Shown: positions 23,821 to 35,270 of the stretch, in pieces
How the letters are laid out: the number at the start of each line of letters is the position of its first letter
Position numbering within the stretch: position 1 is the stretch's first letter
Assembly: GCF_000524195.1 (NCBI RefSeq)
Contig: NW_020170498.1
Location: forward strand, 28,522-92,521
DNA from: Echinococcus granulosus
Taxonomy: Eukaryota; Platyhelminthes; Cestoda; Cyclophyllidea; Taeniidae
Length of the DNA: 64,000 bases
Direction of reading: 5' to 3'
Notes under the pieces: generated by a model
The model's database searches: none
Seen by the model: only the letters and a program-made list of their open reading frames with translations
What the model was told of the DNA's origin: nothing
Position numbers and translations under genes: made by a program

Positions 23821-26800
23821 ATGTCAGAACTTGAGCTCCTTCGAATGCAGGCAAATAAGAAAACGGATGAAGTATATTTCTTTCTAATCGTTCACAGTTT
23901 TTAGTCACTAGAGAGCACAAGAAGAATGGTTACGATGGCTGAAGAGGTAACAGAGATGCCTACAAATTTGTTTAAACGACGTTTTAAAGCTCCTATGTCC
24001 GCGTTTATTTTGCAATGACCCGAAATGACTTCTGCTATGCCTTCATCCTTGTGACCACTCATTTAATCTTGTAAAATCACTTATGTGTATTTTATTGTCT
24101 AGGTTCTTGTTAGTGAAGTTGTTTGTTTTTTCTCATGTTTTTGACTCGTATGAACAAAGTGCTTTTTAATAACAAAATCTTGCAAACCATGACTGTGGAA
24201 ATAAGTTTCCACCACGTCTTGGATACGAATCGGAAATTCGTGATTTTTCAAGTCACTTTATCCAACAGTTTTTACGTATGCTATAACTTCTTTTCTGGTC
24301 TATTACTGTGCGGATTCTTACGCATTTTCTTATTATTCCTAAGAGCCACCAGATTGGTGCAGCCACAATGGAACAACTCTACCACCAAGGAGGTAAGTGG
24401 TCCCAAGATTAGTACACGTTCTCCTCCCTCTATCAATGAATGGTGATACCTGTCACACACAGAAAAATTCTACCGTATCTTTTTCTTTTAATAAGTAATG
24501 ACCCACCAGGTCACATGACTTTCCTTCACACTGGTTTCGTGCACATCTACTGTTACACCCACGTAAAACTTTATCAACGCCATCCTTTCCCCTTTACCTG
24601 AGGCAGAAACTGCCCCTTTCTTAAATGAGGTTATTTGGAAGTGGCGCGTCTATAAACCGAATGGAAAAGGAGGACTTCTATATCGTTGCTCTCAACTTAC
24701 TTGATGGTTTTGTGTCATCGTTATGAGTACTATTTTGTATTGTAGCATGAACTTTTCCATTTTTTATATTAGCACTTTTGTGGGCTTTTCGAAATTATCT
24801 AGTACTTGTCCCTAACTTATATGCTGATTAAGCGCTTGCCGACCGAGTTCTGTTGTCCCTCCTTGATGTTTTTCATGCATAAGTTCGAGGCTATAAAAGC
24901 GTTTCTGTGTTTAGATAGGCTATTTTAGTCATAAATTCTAACACCCGTTTATCAGTAGAACAGGTAAGGTCTGTCATTAGTACCTTATTTACAGGTTAAA
25001 TCAAATGATCATTTCTTTCGAATGTCCATATTACTTTTCAAAAATTATAGAACTATTTGCTCCTGTCTTTTCTTACTTGTTGCTATTTAATTAATCCGAC
25101 TTCTTTTTGTAAATAGAAAGAAAAAACTGTTTACAAAGAAACTGATTGCATCTTCATTCCTATCCTTGCTAATTGATAAAAAGACAATTTCTTTTTTCCT
25201 CACTTTCACACGCAACTTATCGTTGCGCCTTTTTTCGCATTAAAATATCCTATTTACGAAGTTATCGGCTTCCATTTGTTGTAGCTTTGCACACTTAGTA
25301 CTAAATGTTTTATTTATTTGATCGTAATGTTTATGCTTATCTTATCCAACTCTTAACAGGAATCCACTCATTCGTGAAGGTGATGACCATGTGACTTTTT
25401 TTTCAAGTAATCTCCTGATCATTAAAAGGGATGAGAAGCGAATAAAGGAATTGATCACGGCTCAGCTTAACTCCTTGATAACTTTTTTTCCATCAAATGA
25501 CAGAAAAATATTTGTTTCTGACTTTCTATTTTCCATTTCCTACTCCCTTGTATGTGATATAATTTTTGGTAGAAAATCACCTATTTACATATATTGAGTT
25601 AAATTCTTTGTCAGTTTGACCACATCTTTTGCCAAATCTCTTGAATCCAAATAATCTATTGTCCTAAATGAATCGTACTACATCTACATCTCATGACTCG
25701 ACCCAATTGTCTGCGATTGCTCCAGCGTTGACCTTTATGTCCATTCCAGTGCTAATGGGGTTTCCGTAAATCAAGTCAGCACGCTTTGACTTTATTGCAA
25801 TTTGAACAATTCACTTGAGCGAAAAGACTACACACCACACAAAAATCGTACAGGCAGTTAGATTGGTTTGACTTTGTATTAACTTGGTACGCCAGATTAG
25901 CAGGTTTTGTGTGTGTGAAAGAAGTACACAGGTCACGCCCGCATAAATGGGCTCATTGTCATCGTCCTTGTCGTCTTTCTTCCTCACCTAGCAACCTATT
26001 TTTATGCTCTCGATTGTATTTTTTTGCTACCCAATAGAACAATTGGATCGCGTCAATGACCAAATGAACGTCATTCATGAGGACATCAAGAGCACTGAGA
26101 AGAATTTGGACACTTTGGAGAAGTGCTGTGGTATTTTCTCATTGCCATGGAAAAGGTGAATACATTTTTGCTAACAGCTCACTTGTCTTATCGTAATGCT
26201 TGAAATGTCTCATGCTTGGTTGATTGGTTCGTCATGAGCCCTGTAGGGTGATTGGAGGTAGGCTGGCCTTGTGTGAACCATTGAAATGCTCGTGTTGTAT
26301 AGAGTCAAGCGTCCCGGCAACGACAAGCACTTCAAGGCACGTGATTACACGGCACCGACAACCGAACAGCCCCCTAAGCCACATTTTGGCAAAAAGGCGC
26401 CTGTCAGTGGAGATCTCGCTCAGCCTGATGGTCCCTTCATCCAGCGGTAAGTATCTTCTTGCTTTGAATGCGCCGCAGAGGTCAGTTGAAACCTTTGGAT
26501 AAGAGTCACAGAACTTAAAGTAGGAGGTGGTCAAGGAATTTATTGCACTTTCTCGTGATAACGTGAGACTTTATAAATCTTAATTAGTAAGACACCAGCC
26601 TATAAACTCCACTTCCCTAAGAGTTTACCTCTTGAAGCNNNNNNNNNNNNNNNNNNNNNNNNNNNNNNNNNNNNNNNNNNNNNNNNNNNNNNNNNNNNNN
26701 NNNNNNNNNNNNNNNNNNNNNNNNNNNNNNNNNNNNNNATTCCGCTTTTGTTTCCCAACCGTGTGCTCCATTTCGCATGCAATCATGTGATCGTCATCCA

Positions 26801-27829
26801 ACGACGCAAAGCTGGTAATAATCGCTTGGGGAAGTGTCAGTGACTGTGGGATATGTGGAGGGCGAATTTCTTTCCCTCTTGGCCTACAGTTTGCTCTGAG
26901 GTCACAACTTAATCTACTCATTGTATCCAACCTTGAATAATTCTCCATCATCATCAAATTTTTCAAGCAAATTCAGTGTGATTCGTTCAGCCGTTGCGGC
27001 TTTACATTAGGAGGTAAGTAGTGGAGAGGACAGTAGAGAGTAACTTGTCCGTAGACTGGCGCGTTTTAGGTGATACATCTCGGCAAAAAGAAGTTCATGG
27101 AGAAAAAATTCCATATTGGAACAATCGGAAAGGAATTAGGCGGTTTTCCTTTGAAGGTTGAGAACCGTGGTGCGTGGTCCTCAATTCGAAGGAGGTGTTG
27201 TATGATTTTCTGAGGCCCAGCTAGTTCTCAGGTATTCTCTCTACCCCTCTTCCTACCGTAGTATTTGAATGTTAAAGAGGTTATGGCATCTAACTGGACC
27301 TTCTCTCTTCAATTCAGCATCCTAGATGACGATCGGGAGACAGAGATGGAGCAGAATTTGCATCACGTCTCCGGCATCGTCGGTGAACTGCGCACCATGG
27401 CTCTGGATATGAATCAGGAGATCGCAGTCCATAACCAAAAACTCGATGAAATTGCTTCCAAGGTTAGCAGCCTAAGCCCTCATACTTAAAAGGATTGCAG
27501 TAGATAATCCACTAAAGTGTGCACCTTGGCATGACATTTTATTTCCATGGATGCTGTTTTCCCTCTCCAGACCGACGACAACCAGTTGCGATTAAACGCA
27601 GCACAGAGCCAAGCCACTAGGATCGTTGGGTAAGCAACTTCCTTTGAGTAATTTTTTGACTTTTTCTATTGTGAAGTACAATTTTAGGGGGGAGAAAACA
27701 TTTGGTTTTCAGATAATGTGTTTTTATTGTTTGCTTAGAAAACCCACCAAGACCTCCTCAAGTCCGGTCATTCCCCAACCCGGCCTCGGCATGGTTGCGA
27801 AACAGATGGCCAATCAGGCTATGAAATGA
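23821..27829 (+). CDS. SNAP25: SNAP-25-type Qbc-SNARE
   Basis: Eight exons in consistent phase: 23821-23871, 23905-23946, 24344-24392, 26038-26155, 26303-26446, 27318-27462, 27571-27629 and 27739-27829, giving 232 residues. It is a plasma-membrane SNARE that pairs with syntaxin and synaptobrevin to drive vesicle fusion. The Qb helix is 'ELELLRMQ...', 'SLESTRRMVTMAEE', 'SHQIGAATMEQLYHQGEQLD'. A linker follows with the palmitoylatable pair 'EKCCGIF'. The Qc helix includes 'VSGIVGELRTMALDMNQEI' and 'AAQSQATRIVGK'. The Qb zero-layer Gln (Q46) is kept, but the Qc zero-layer position is His (H173, codon 27430-27432) where SNAP-25 has Gln174. The linker is longer than in vertebrates, and a ~27-residue tail after the Qc helix is extra. 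The first intron is only 33 nt. Intron 5 contains the assembly gap. Confidence 0.9.
26639..26738. other. Assembly gap (100 N)
   Basis: Exactly 100 Ns, the usual placeholder for a gap of unknown size. It falls inside SNARE intron 5 (26447-27317), so no coding sequence appears lost, although an alternative exon in the gap cannot be excluded. Confidence 0.99.
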
Positions 27830-27957
27830 ATTGCGTTGCCAGCACAAACAGGCGCACAGATTGTCTCGTTTTTGTTTTGTAACAAGCAATCCGTCCTTTC
27901 TCACTTGCATGGTTCTTGATTAACTTTGTGATAACCTTATACTTGTTCTTCGATAAC

Positions 27958-27963
27958 AATAAA
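27958..27963 (+). terminator. Poly(A) signal of the SNARE gene
   Basis: AATAAA 129 nt after the SNARE stop and 82 nt before the downstream golgin ATG. Confidence 0.6.
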
Positions 27964-28037
27964 TGTCTTTCTGCACCACGCCGTTCTTTGCGCCCGTTTG
28001 TGAGATGGGGGAGGTGCTTCACCCTTGCCACGTCTGC

Positions 28038-28039
28038 AG
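28038..28039 (+). promoter_or_regulatory. Candidate trans-splice acceptor of golgin-84
   Basis: A pyrimidine-rich stretch ends 'ccacgtctgcag' with AG at 28038-28039, five bases before the golgin ATG. No room exists for an upstream leader exon other than in the SNARE 3' end, which suggests spliced-leader addition. Confidence 0.5.
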
Positions 28040-28044
28040 GCTCA

Positions 28045-31000
28045 ATGACTTCGTGGATGACAGACTGGGCTGAGAAAGGCGGTAACCTTTTAAACTCCCT
28101 GGATAGTCATGTGGCCAACTTTCTCCAGACTGCCGATTCGGTGGTTGTGCATCCCCCGGTCATCCCTCCAAGGAAACTAACATCTCCAAGAATCGTTGAA
28201 ATTACAAAAGCCGGTATCGCCTCACCGATAGCACCGTATGTCTTTCGTTTTAATCTTATTTCTGCTGATTATTTAACAACAGATGTGTTATGTCTAAATG
28301 ACACCCGATTTGATGTGTAGTGACAGCTTGTCAAACGTGTATCATCCAATCCTGTCGTTGCTTGGTGTTCTTGATTTCCATCGGGCCCAACTTCTCGTAA
28401 TCCTCCGATTTGTGTACTTTTTAGCCTCCGTGCAGCCATTCACGATAAAGAGCCGAATGATCTACTACCATTTTACCTTAGTTACTCCTTATTATTCCCG
28501 TTCTTGCTTGCTCTACTAGCAGTCGCTGCTCAGGACTCAGTTGTTCAGATTGTAAAATAGGTCGAGTTTCAATATCTGTCCCACCGATCCATTCATCCAT
28601 GTCCTTTCGGTGTAGTGTCCGCTGCTACCGAAGCAGCGTCTCAGCTGTTTGATCCTGACAGCAGAGGAGAGACGAGTTTGAGGCCCAGTCTCTTAATTGA
28701 CCAGCAAAATTCTCTGTTGTTAGCGCGGCAGCCAAGTTGTGAGAGCCTGAGGCGGATGCCGGAGTTGTCATCTCCACGCCTAATATTTCGTGACTCTTCT
28801 TCCCTACTTTCTGTAGCGAAGGCGCTTCATCCAAGCAGTGCGTTACTGACACTACAGATGTCCAGTTATTTGAGTTTCTCAACAATCCCGCTCCCATGGA
28901 ACAAGCCATCTCGTCGCTAAACGCCTCACTTCCCGCGCCATCGTCACAGCAGCCGCTGCAACCGCAATCGCAGGTATCGGTGTCGAATACCTCCACAGAC
29001 GCAGCAACAGAAAACCGCCTGTTGCATCAGGAGGTGGCCTCATTGAACCAGGAGATCGCGGAACTGGTGAAACGCAATAAACGTGCTGAAAGCGAGGCAC
29101 AACTGCGAAACGAGGAGGTCTGTTCTACCTTTTTTACTACCGCTACAAATTAATAGTAATATCAAAGGGTAAATTGCCGAAGGTATTTTGGTGCCTCTTA
29201 GACTTTCCTTTTTTTCTTATAAATATTGCAGATTGTGAACCTGTTCGATGAAATGACACCGCTGTTTTTGATTGGTTGGATTATGGTTAACCAATCAAAT
29301 CTAAGAGGGGATTTACCATGGGTGGACTGCATACTACTTTGTTTTATTTAAATTGGATTGACAAGTCACGGAATTTTATTAGTCATTTCAGCAGACTCTC
29401 CCTCAACGGGGCGAAATGAAACGCTTTCAAAACATGCTGGAAATTTCATGGGAGTTTTCACTTGGAATTTCCATTGTTACCAAAAAGCCCCCCGTAATGA
29501 GTCAAGTCGGATTATTTCGGCGACTTTCAAAGTGGCTTCCTTTCAGATATCCACATTCTAGGCGTTTCGAAAACGTTAAATTTCGCACGAATTTCAGATG
29601 TGTCGGGAAAGTAACTTGTGATTGGTTCGATTTGGGTTGAACACCAGTGAAGCCACGTTAGTTGGATTTGTGAATTCCTCCTCCATCTAAAAAATTCACC
29701 TATTTTGGCGTAAGATATATCATTGGGAGCGTGAATTGGATCATTTCCTTTCATAATGAAGAGTGCTTTACAACACTACGAAACAATGAGGCCTAGTGAT
29801 GCATTTCAGAAAGGTAGGACAAGATTAGCTTTAAGGAAATGAAATTGCGTTTGACCTGAATTGACGAGTTTTTAATCTCTTCTTCGGTTGTTGAGTTCTC
29901 TTTCGGCGAAGAGATCCGATAGGCATTCCATGAAATTGTATAGTTGTGTTTACACGAAGGCGGAGGAAATCGCATTTTAGAAGGGTTCGAATATTTGTGT
30001 GCTTACTTGCTAAAGTTTAACCGATGCCTATAAAGCAACTTCAGCTTTGGGATGTCTCAACCATCTTATGATGGCCCACTCTATTACTTCGAGTGTGGTA
30101 TATCTGCATTCTTCCACTGCTGTTATGTCCGTCTCGAGACATCTGCGTTTCGCCACGTGAAGCAACGCAGTCCAAGAAGCCCTGACCTCCTCGGTCAAGA
30201 GCATTCAACTCGTCTTTGTTGGCCTAAATTGGAAATTGCCAATCTTCCTATATGTCTGTGGACAACATTAGCACAGAAATGCATCCTGTGCAACGCAATG
30301 TCACAACAGGCTCTGCGGCAGCCTGACGTCTAGAATCGGGTGACACACACACGCACGCATTGAATGTCCGTCCACACGAATGACTGCTGTGCTGTGGACT
30401 GACAATAGAGTTATTCCATTCCGGAATCAAAACTAACGCATTGATGCAGGCGCGGTCGACTGTCTTTGAAACTCGAAACGAGCACCTTAACGCTGTGTGG
30501 CCGGGCGCCCCATCGCCGCACCGTACTGTGTTTGGAGCCTTTCATGGATATCTGCTTGTGGGTGGCTCGGGACATGAATTAAGTCGTACGCTTTTGTTCG
30601 CATGACACCGCGGTCATCACCACACCCTGTTCTATGCAAATGCAGTCACCGTCACCGACGGCTGTCAACCTGATTAGCAGTGCCTGGACGAACCTGCGTG
30701 CCACCTGTATGCTGGTTCGTAATGTTTAGTGGGGCCCATTCCTCAAGTACTAGTGCGCAGTGTGAAACCATCAAGTTTGGACCAGAACTTCCCCAAAACA
30801 CTTTACTCCTGCTTATTTTTTGATTGTTAGAAAACCGCTGCATTTTCTTCCAGATAGACAGTCTTCAAAGACAAGTGCACTCATGGAAGACGCGCCTGGA
30901 CGAGATGAAGATGGCCCTTCAGCGGTCGAATTCAACATCATCCAATGACATGGGAAAAATTAAGGACCTTGAGGCCAAAGTGGAGAAGCTCACAAAAACT

Positions 31001-34000
31001 CTGACAGTGACACGAAAAGCCCTGGTGAGCTTCAATTTGACCTTTCAATGCGGCTAACTACGAAGATGGATTTTTGTTTCATTTAAACCTTAACACCTAT
31101 TAAAAGTATGTTTTTTATGTTGAGTTAAATTGGTCAATCATCTTGTCTTGAATCAGGAAAAGAAAGTAAACAGGATTGCTCTGCAAGATACGCTCGTCTT
31201 TTCGTTTCAAGGAATTTTTTTATGAAAATCGCTTAAATTTTCATTGGCATCTAGTGAAATACAAAGCATCCGGGAATACATGGTTTAGATTGTCTGTTCC
31301 TTTCACATAGATAAAGTAGTTGAGTAACCTTGTGGATTTCATTCGTGTCCTCAACCACCACCTCAATAACGCAGCTTCTGGCCGTGTGGAGGATAGAGAG
31401 ACTGGCTAACTCACTCCTTGGTTTTCAGTAGCATCCTAAACTTACAGTTCATAGACGCAGAAATTGGGCACAAGACTTCATTTTATGCCGAGTTGCTATG
31501 CTTTTAACGCCTGGTTATTCTGACTCCTGTGGTATCTTCAACTTCAAAAAAGGGGCGGCCACTGCAACTCAGACCTTAAGATACGAAAAGCAGTGCTGGG
31601 AAAATCATCTAACTGCCAAAGCTTCCACTGCTTGTTCAGTATTGCGGCCCGTAACAGACTGTGCGTCAATCCGGTCTAGTGCCAGGGGTCACACACGCAC
31701 ACACTGAATGTCCATCCCCACGAATAATTGCTGTACTGTGGACTGACAGCGGAATCACTGCGACCCAGAATCAAAGCAGACGCGCCGACGTAGGTGCGGT
31801 TGACTGCCTTTGAAGCTTGCGCAACGTTCTCTCTGTTGAATCGAATGTCTTAGTTCTCTGTAGCTGAGCATTGCACCACCTTTGTTGGCTTCTGCGAATA
31901 CGCGTGGATTTCTGGCTATGGGTGAACCAGGTTATCGACCTTCGTCCTCAAGACATTTTACTCATCACACACTGTTCCATGCAAATGCAGCCAATACCAG
32001 TGTTACCTGCCAACTTGATAAGCACCGTCTGAACCCACCTGACCGCGACTTGTCCACTTTTCACTTACTGTTGGGCGTAGTACCGTCACGTTAAGTTAAA
32101 AGTCCCAATTCGATGGCTTTTTTATTAACCCACCGCCTCAAAAACGCAGGTGAAGCATCGCGATCCAGCTTTTCAAGGCGTAGGTAGATTGGTCTATCGA
32201 ATATCGGTATCAGTATACCTAAAAAAGAACCCAACAGGTTCGGTCGTAGCATTCTTGTCCCTGTAGAGGAGTATGGTTGCCTTCCTTTAGGAAGAAAGCG
32301 AAAACAAAGCCAGCGAAGCGCTTAAATTGGCTGATCTCTCGTCGGGTCGTGTGGAACAGCTTCAACAAGATGTCTCACGTCTGACGCGTTCGCTGGCCAC
32401 GTACAAGGAGAAGGCAACTGCCATTCTCTCAGACAAGGAGAAGGTGAGTCTCTACCCTTCCTTCCTTTCTTCCCCATCTCAACATGCAGTTTCTCAGCGC
32501 TTGACGGACTTATCTTGATGCAGAGCTAGAGGCTGTTTTTTGACAAAAGCCTATAGTTACGTGACTCTTGACACATAATAACCATTGAATTCATCTGGAC
32601 GTAGGCCCTCCATGTTAGGGATAAAGTGCGTTGGACATACGCAACCTCTGAGTACCAACTGAAATCGTTCGCCTAGTAGCGTAAAGAAGTAAAATAAAAG
32701 CACTGTTTTGTACTTTCTTCCCAAGGTCATCGACCTTAATGCACTAATCACACTGGGTTTTGCTCATTTCTACTCAAGGTCATCTCCGACCTCCAGGACC
32801 AACTGAATGCGAGTGGCAGTGATGCTGACGGGACGTCCTCACAGTATGTCGATGAAAATCTGCGGAGAGAGTATGAGCAGCTGCGCGAGGAGACGATCTC
32901 CTTGCGGCAAGAGGCTGAACAGCGACTCATGGCAGCCTCGGAAATGGAGGAACGGGCCTCTGAGGAACACGCCTCACTGCGGCGCACTATCAATCTGTTG
33001 AACCAGCAGCTTCAACTGGAAAAGCAAGTATGTGGCATCAACAACGCTTCAGCTGCTTTTGGAACTGCGGGCATACTGTAACACTTCGTCCATTTAGCTA
33101 GTGACGGACTCCGACGCACAGATAATCGAGCTGCAGCGTCGCCTGACCGCAGCCGAGGAGGCTGCGAAGCGCAAAGAGGCGACAACAGCCTCCCAATTGC
33201 AGTCTGCCGAGGCGGAGGTCGCGCGTCTCCGTCAGTGTCTCTCGTCTGAGGCCTCTCCCAACATGCTGCGCTCTTCCATTTCCGCACAATCACCATCAGA
33301 GCAGCCTCAACCGCGTGCTGACGTAGAGGTGCGCGTTTTTGAGCTGGAGGCACGGATCCGACAACTCAATGACAGTTTACTCACCAAACAGGACTCACTG
33401 GAGGCTACGCTGGTTCAAAATCACGCTCTCAAGGTTGGTTTTTAATTCCACTTTCTATTAATTTTTTACCTCTACCGTTTGCGGTACCGAGGTTTCTTGT
33501 TTACATCAGTTTGTGTATTCTTTAATATCCCAGTTCCTATTCACCATTTTGGCCTTTCTCTAGGCCACCATTTATCACTGCGTCTTGAGTCAGAAGTGTC
33601 CGTCGATTGTTCTGATCTCAAAGCCACGAAGCTGTGAAATTACTTCTTTGTTCTACTTAAATCCCTTTGATAGTAGCACCTGCTCCTCAATGAGAAATTG
33701 TTAGCACTCGAGTTTATTGCTCTCACTTTTGGAGCCGATATCAGCTGTTACAAATCTTGTGCAGATTCGACTGGAACGGTTGGAAGCCGAGTGTGATGCC
33801 CACCTCTTGGAAACTGGAAGTACGCGATCCCCGGCATTTCCCGGTGGGTATGCCCAACTTCCCCAGAACTCTCCCTCAAAGCCACCGCATGGCTTTGCTC
33901 GCCTCCACCTCATCGTGAGTTTTAAGGCATTCTGATCTGCCAGCTATGTTATCTAGCTGCTTATAGAAGGTATTTTTTAGCTTGAAACTTTTTTTTTACA

Positions 34001-35270
34001 ACCGTTTTTTAAGCCGTCACTTGGATTCTTAATTGCAGCCACTTCTGCTGACCTACTTAAGTAGTATGGGCAAACTGCTTTCTCCTCCAGAGTACCTGCG
34101 TAACTTTACACGTATTTTGAATTCCTCTTACAACGATAAGTGAGACGACATCTGACCGATTTAAGCAGCAAGAGATTCTTTTTTCTACCTCTGAAACGTG
34201 CATGTATGACAACTGAGGTCAAATTAATATCCACCACTCAAATTAAACCGCCCAGGAGTCTCACACCTTTGACCCGTGTAATCAGCTTATAGTTGTCCCC
34301 TAAACAAAGTAATGTGGACCCTCCATCCTCCAACTGAATGAGCTTGAAATGGTGTGGAACCGCCTATTAGTCAAGTTAAGTTGCATAGCCAACCCAATTC
34401 ATCTAAGTGTGTTTGGTTAAATGGGGCGCAAAAGCTCTCTCTCCCTTTATCAATCCCTCCACGTAATGTAGTGGTACAGAGGACCTCTCTCATGGTAGTT
34501 TCAGCTCTGTCATCTGGATTTAATCTTTTCCCACTTGTAAAGTTAATTCATATATACTTTGATGTTTTAAGTAGTATGTGGCCCGCTGTAGTAATGCCTT
34601 GTGCATTCGCGTTTTCGGGGCTCATTGGAATGTGCGTACAATAGTACATTTCCTTTTTTTTTATTTACTTGAGTTGTGCCCTATTTATGTGACTTTTATG
34701 GCACACGAAGTTTACCTAATTTACCATCCTAACAATGACAAAGAAGTGTCAATCAATAGCTTTACAGTCCCATTTTTACTTGATTTTACTTTACTGTGGT
34801 TTTAAAAGAATTTAGCAGGCAATGATCTAGTGTACTATACTGTACAGGAAGTACTTGAGGCAGAAAGAAGCGTAGCTTGGGTCAAGTTTGGGGTATTTTA
34901 TTCCATAACTGTGCATTTATTGGCACCTTTATTGTCAATTTCTCCTGGTGCGCTGTGGACTCCGGAACTTAACCGCTTGTATATGAGGTAGCACCACTGC
35001 ATAGATCAGCCCCCCTTATCTCTCCTCACTTCCTTCTTCGAACAGGATACCTCGCTTCCAGCCTGGCTACGAGGAGGCGTGAGCGCCGTGGACGATTGGA
35101 TGATTCGTTTGGTGGCGATGCTTCGGCGGCGACCGCTGATTCGTTTGCTGTTGATCCTCTACCTCGGTGTCTTCCACGTCTGGCTCCTCTGTACCCTTAT
35201 CTTTTTCGCTCCGCCCCTCTCATCTCCGCATGCACCACCTCCGCCTCCACTACCACCACGTCTTCCCTGA
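28045..35270 (+). CDS. GOLGA5: Golgin-84 (Golgi-anchored coiled-coil tether)
   Basis: About nine exons: 28045-28213 (or 28235), 28616-~28718 or 28766, 28817-29117, 30854-31024, 32291-32443, 32779-33027, 33098-33433, 33765-33914 and 35046-35270. The first two junctions are uncertain: only the 28213 donor keeps frame with 28616, although 28235 has the stronger donor. Golgin-84 is a cis-Golgi membrane tether with a long cytosolic rod. The start 'MTSWMTDWAEKGGNLLNSLD' resembles the vertebrate N-terminus, 'DVQLFEFLNNP' matches its 'LLFDFLN' motif, and heptad-rich coiled coil fills exons 3-8 ('RLLHQEVASLNQEIAEL', 'YKEKATAILSDKEK'). The last exon has the C-terminal anchor: 'DDWMIRLVAMLRRRPLIRLL' then 'LILYLGVFHVWLLCTLIFF', followed by a Pro-rich tail. 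It lies 215 bp behind the SNARE gene on the same strand. Confidence 0.88.
29267..29299. repeat. 11-bp inverted repeat in golgin intron 3
   Basis: TTTGATTGGTT at 29267-29277 is followed after an 11-nt loop by its reverse complement AACCAATCAAA at 29289-29299. It could fold as a hairpin or be a small palindromic element remnant. Confidence 0.6.
30302..30705 (+). repeat. Repeat family C, copy 1 (golgin intron 3)
   Basis: About 400 bp that aligns with 31651-32065 in the same orientation. Shared blocks include 'cacacacgcacgcattgaatgtcc'-type sequence, 'gctgtggactgacaat', 'ggtcgactgtctttgaa' and 'tgttctatgcaaatgcag'. No open frame is evident; a non-autonomous element is likely. A fragment near 183-235 matches its middle. 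Confidence 0.75.
31651..32065 (+). repeat. Repeat family C, copy 2 (golgin intron 4)
   Basis: Partner of the copy at 30302-30705, in the next intron of the same gene and the same orientation, with one small exon between them. Confidence 0.75.

Noticed and set aside
24123..24446. 107-residue plus-strand frame ending 'RATRLVQPQWNNSTTKE'
   Set aside because: Its 3' end overlaps SNARE exon 3 (24344-24392) in the wrong frame; the real exon reads 'SHQIGAATMEQLYHQG'.
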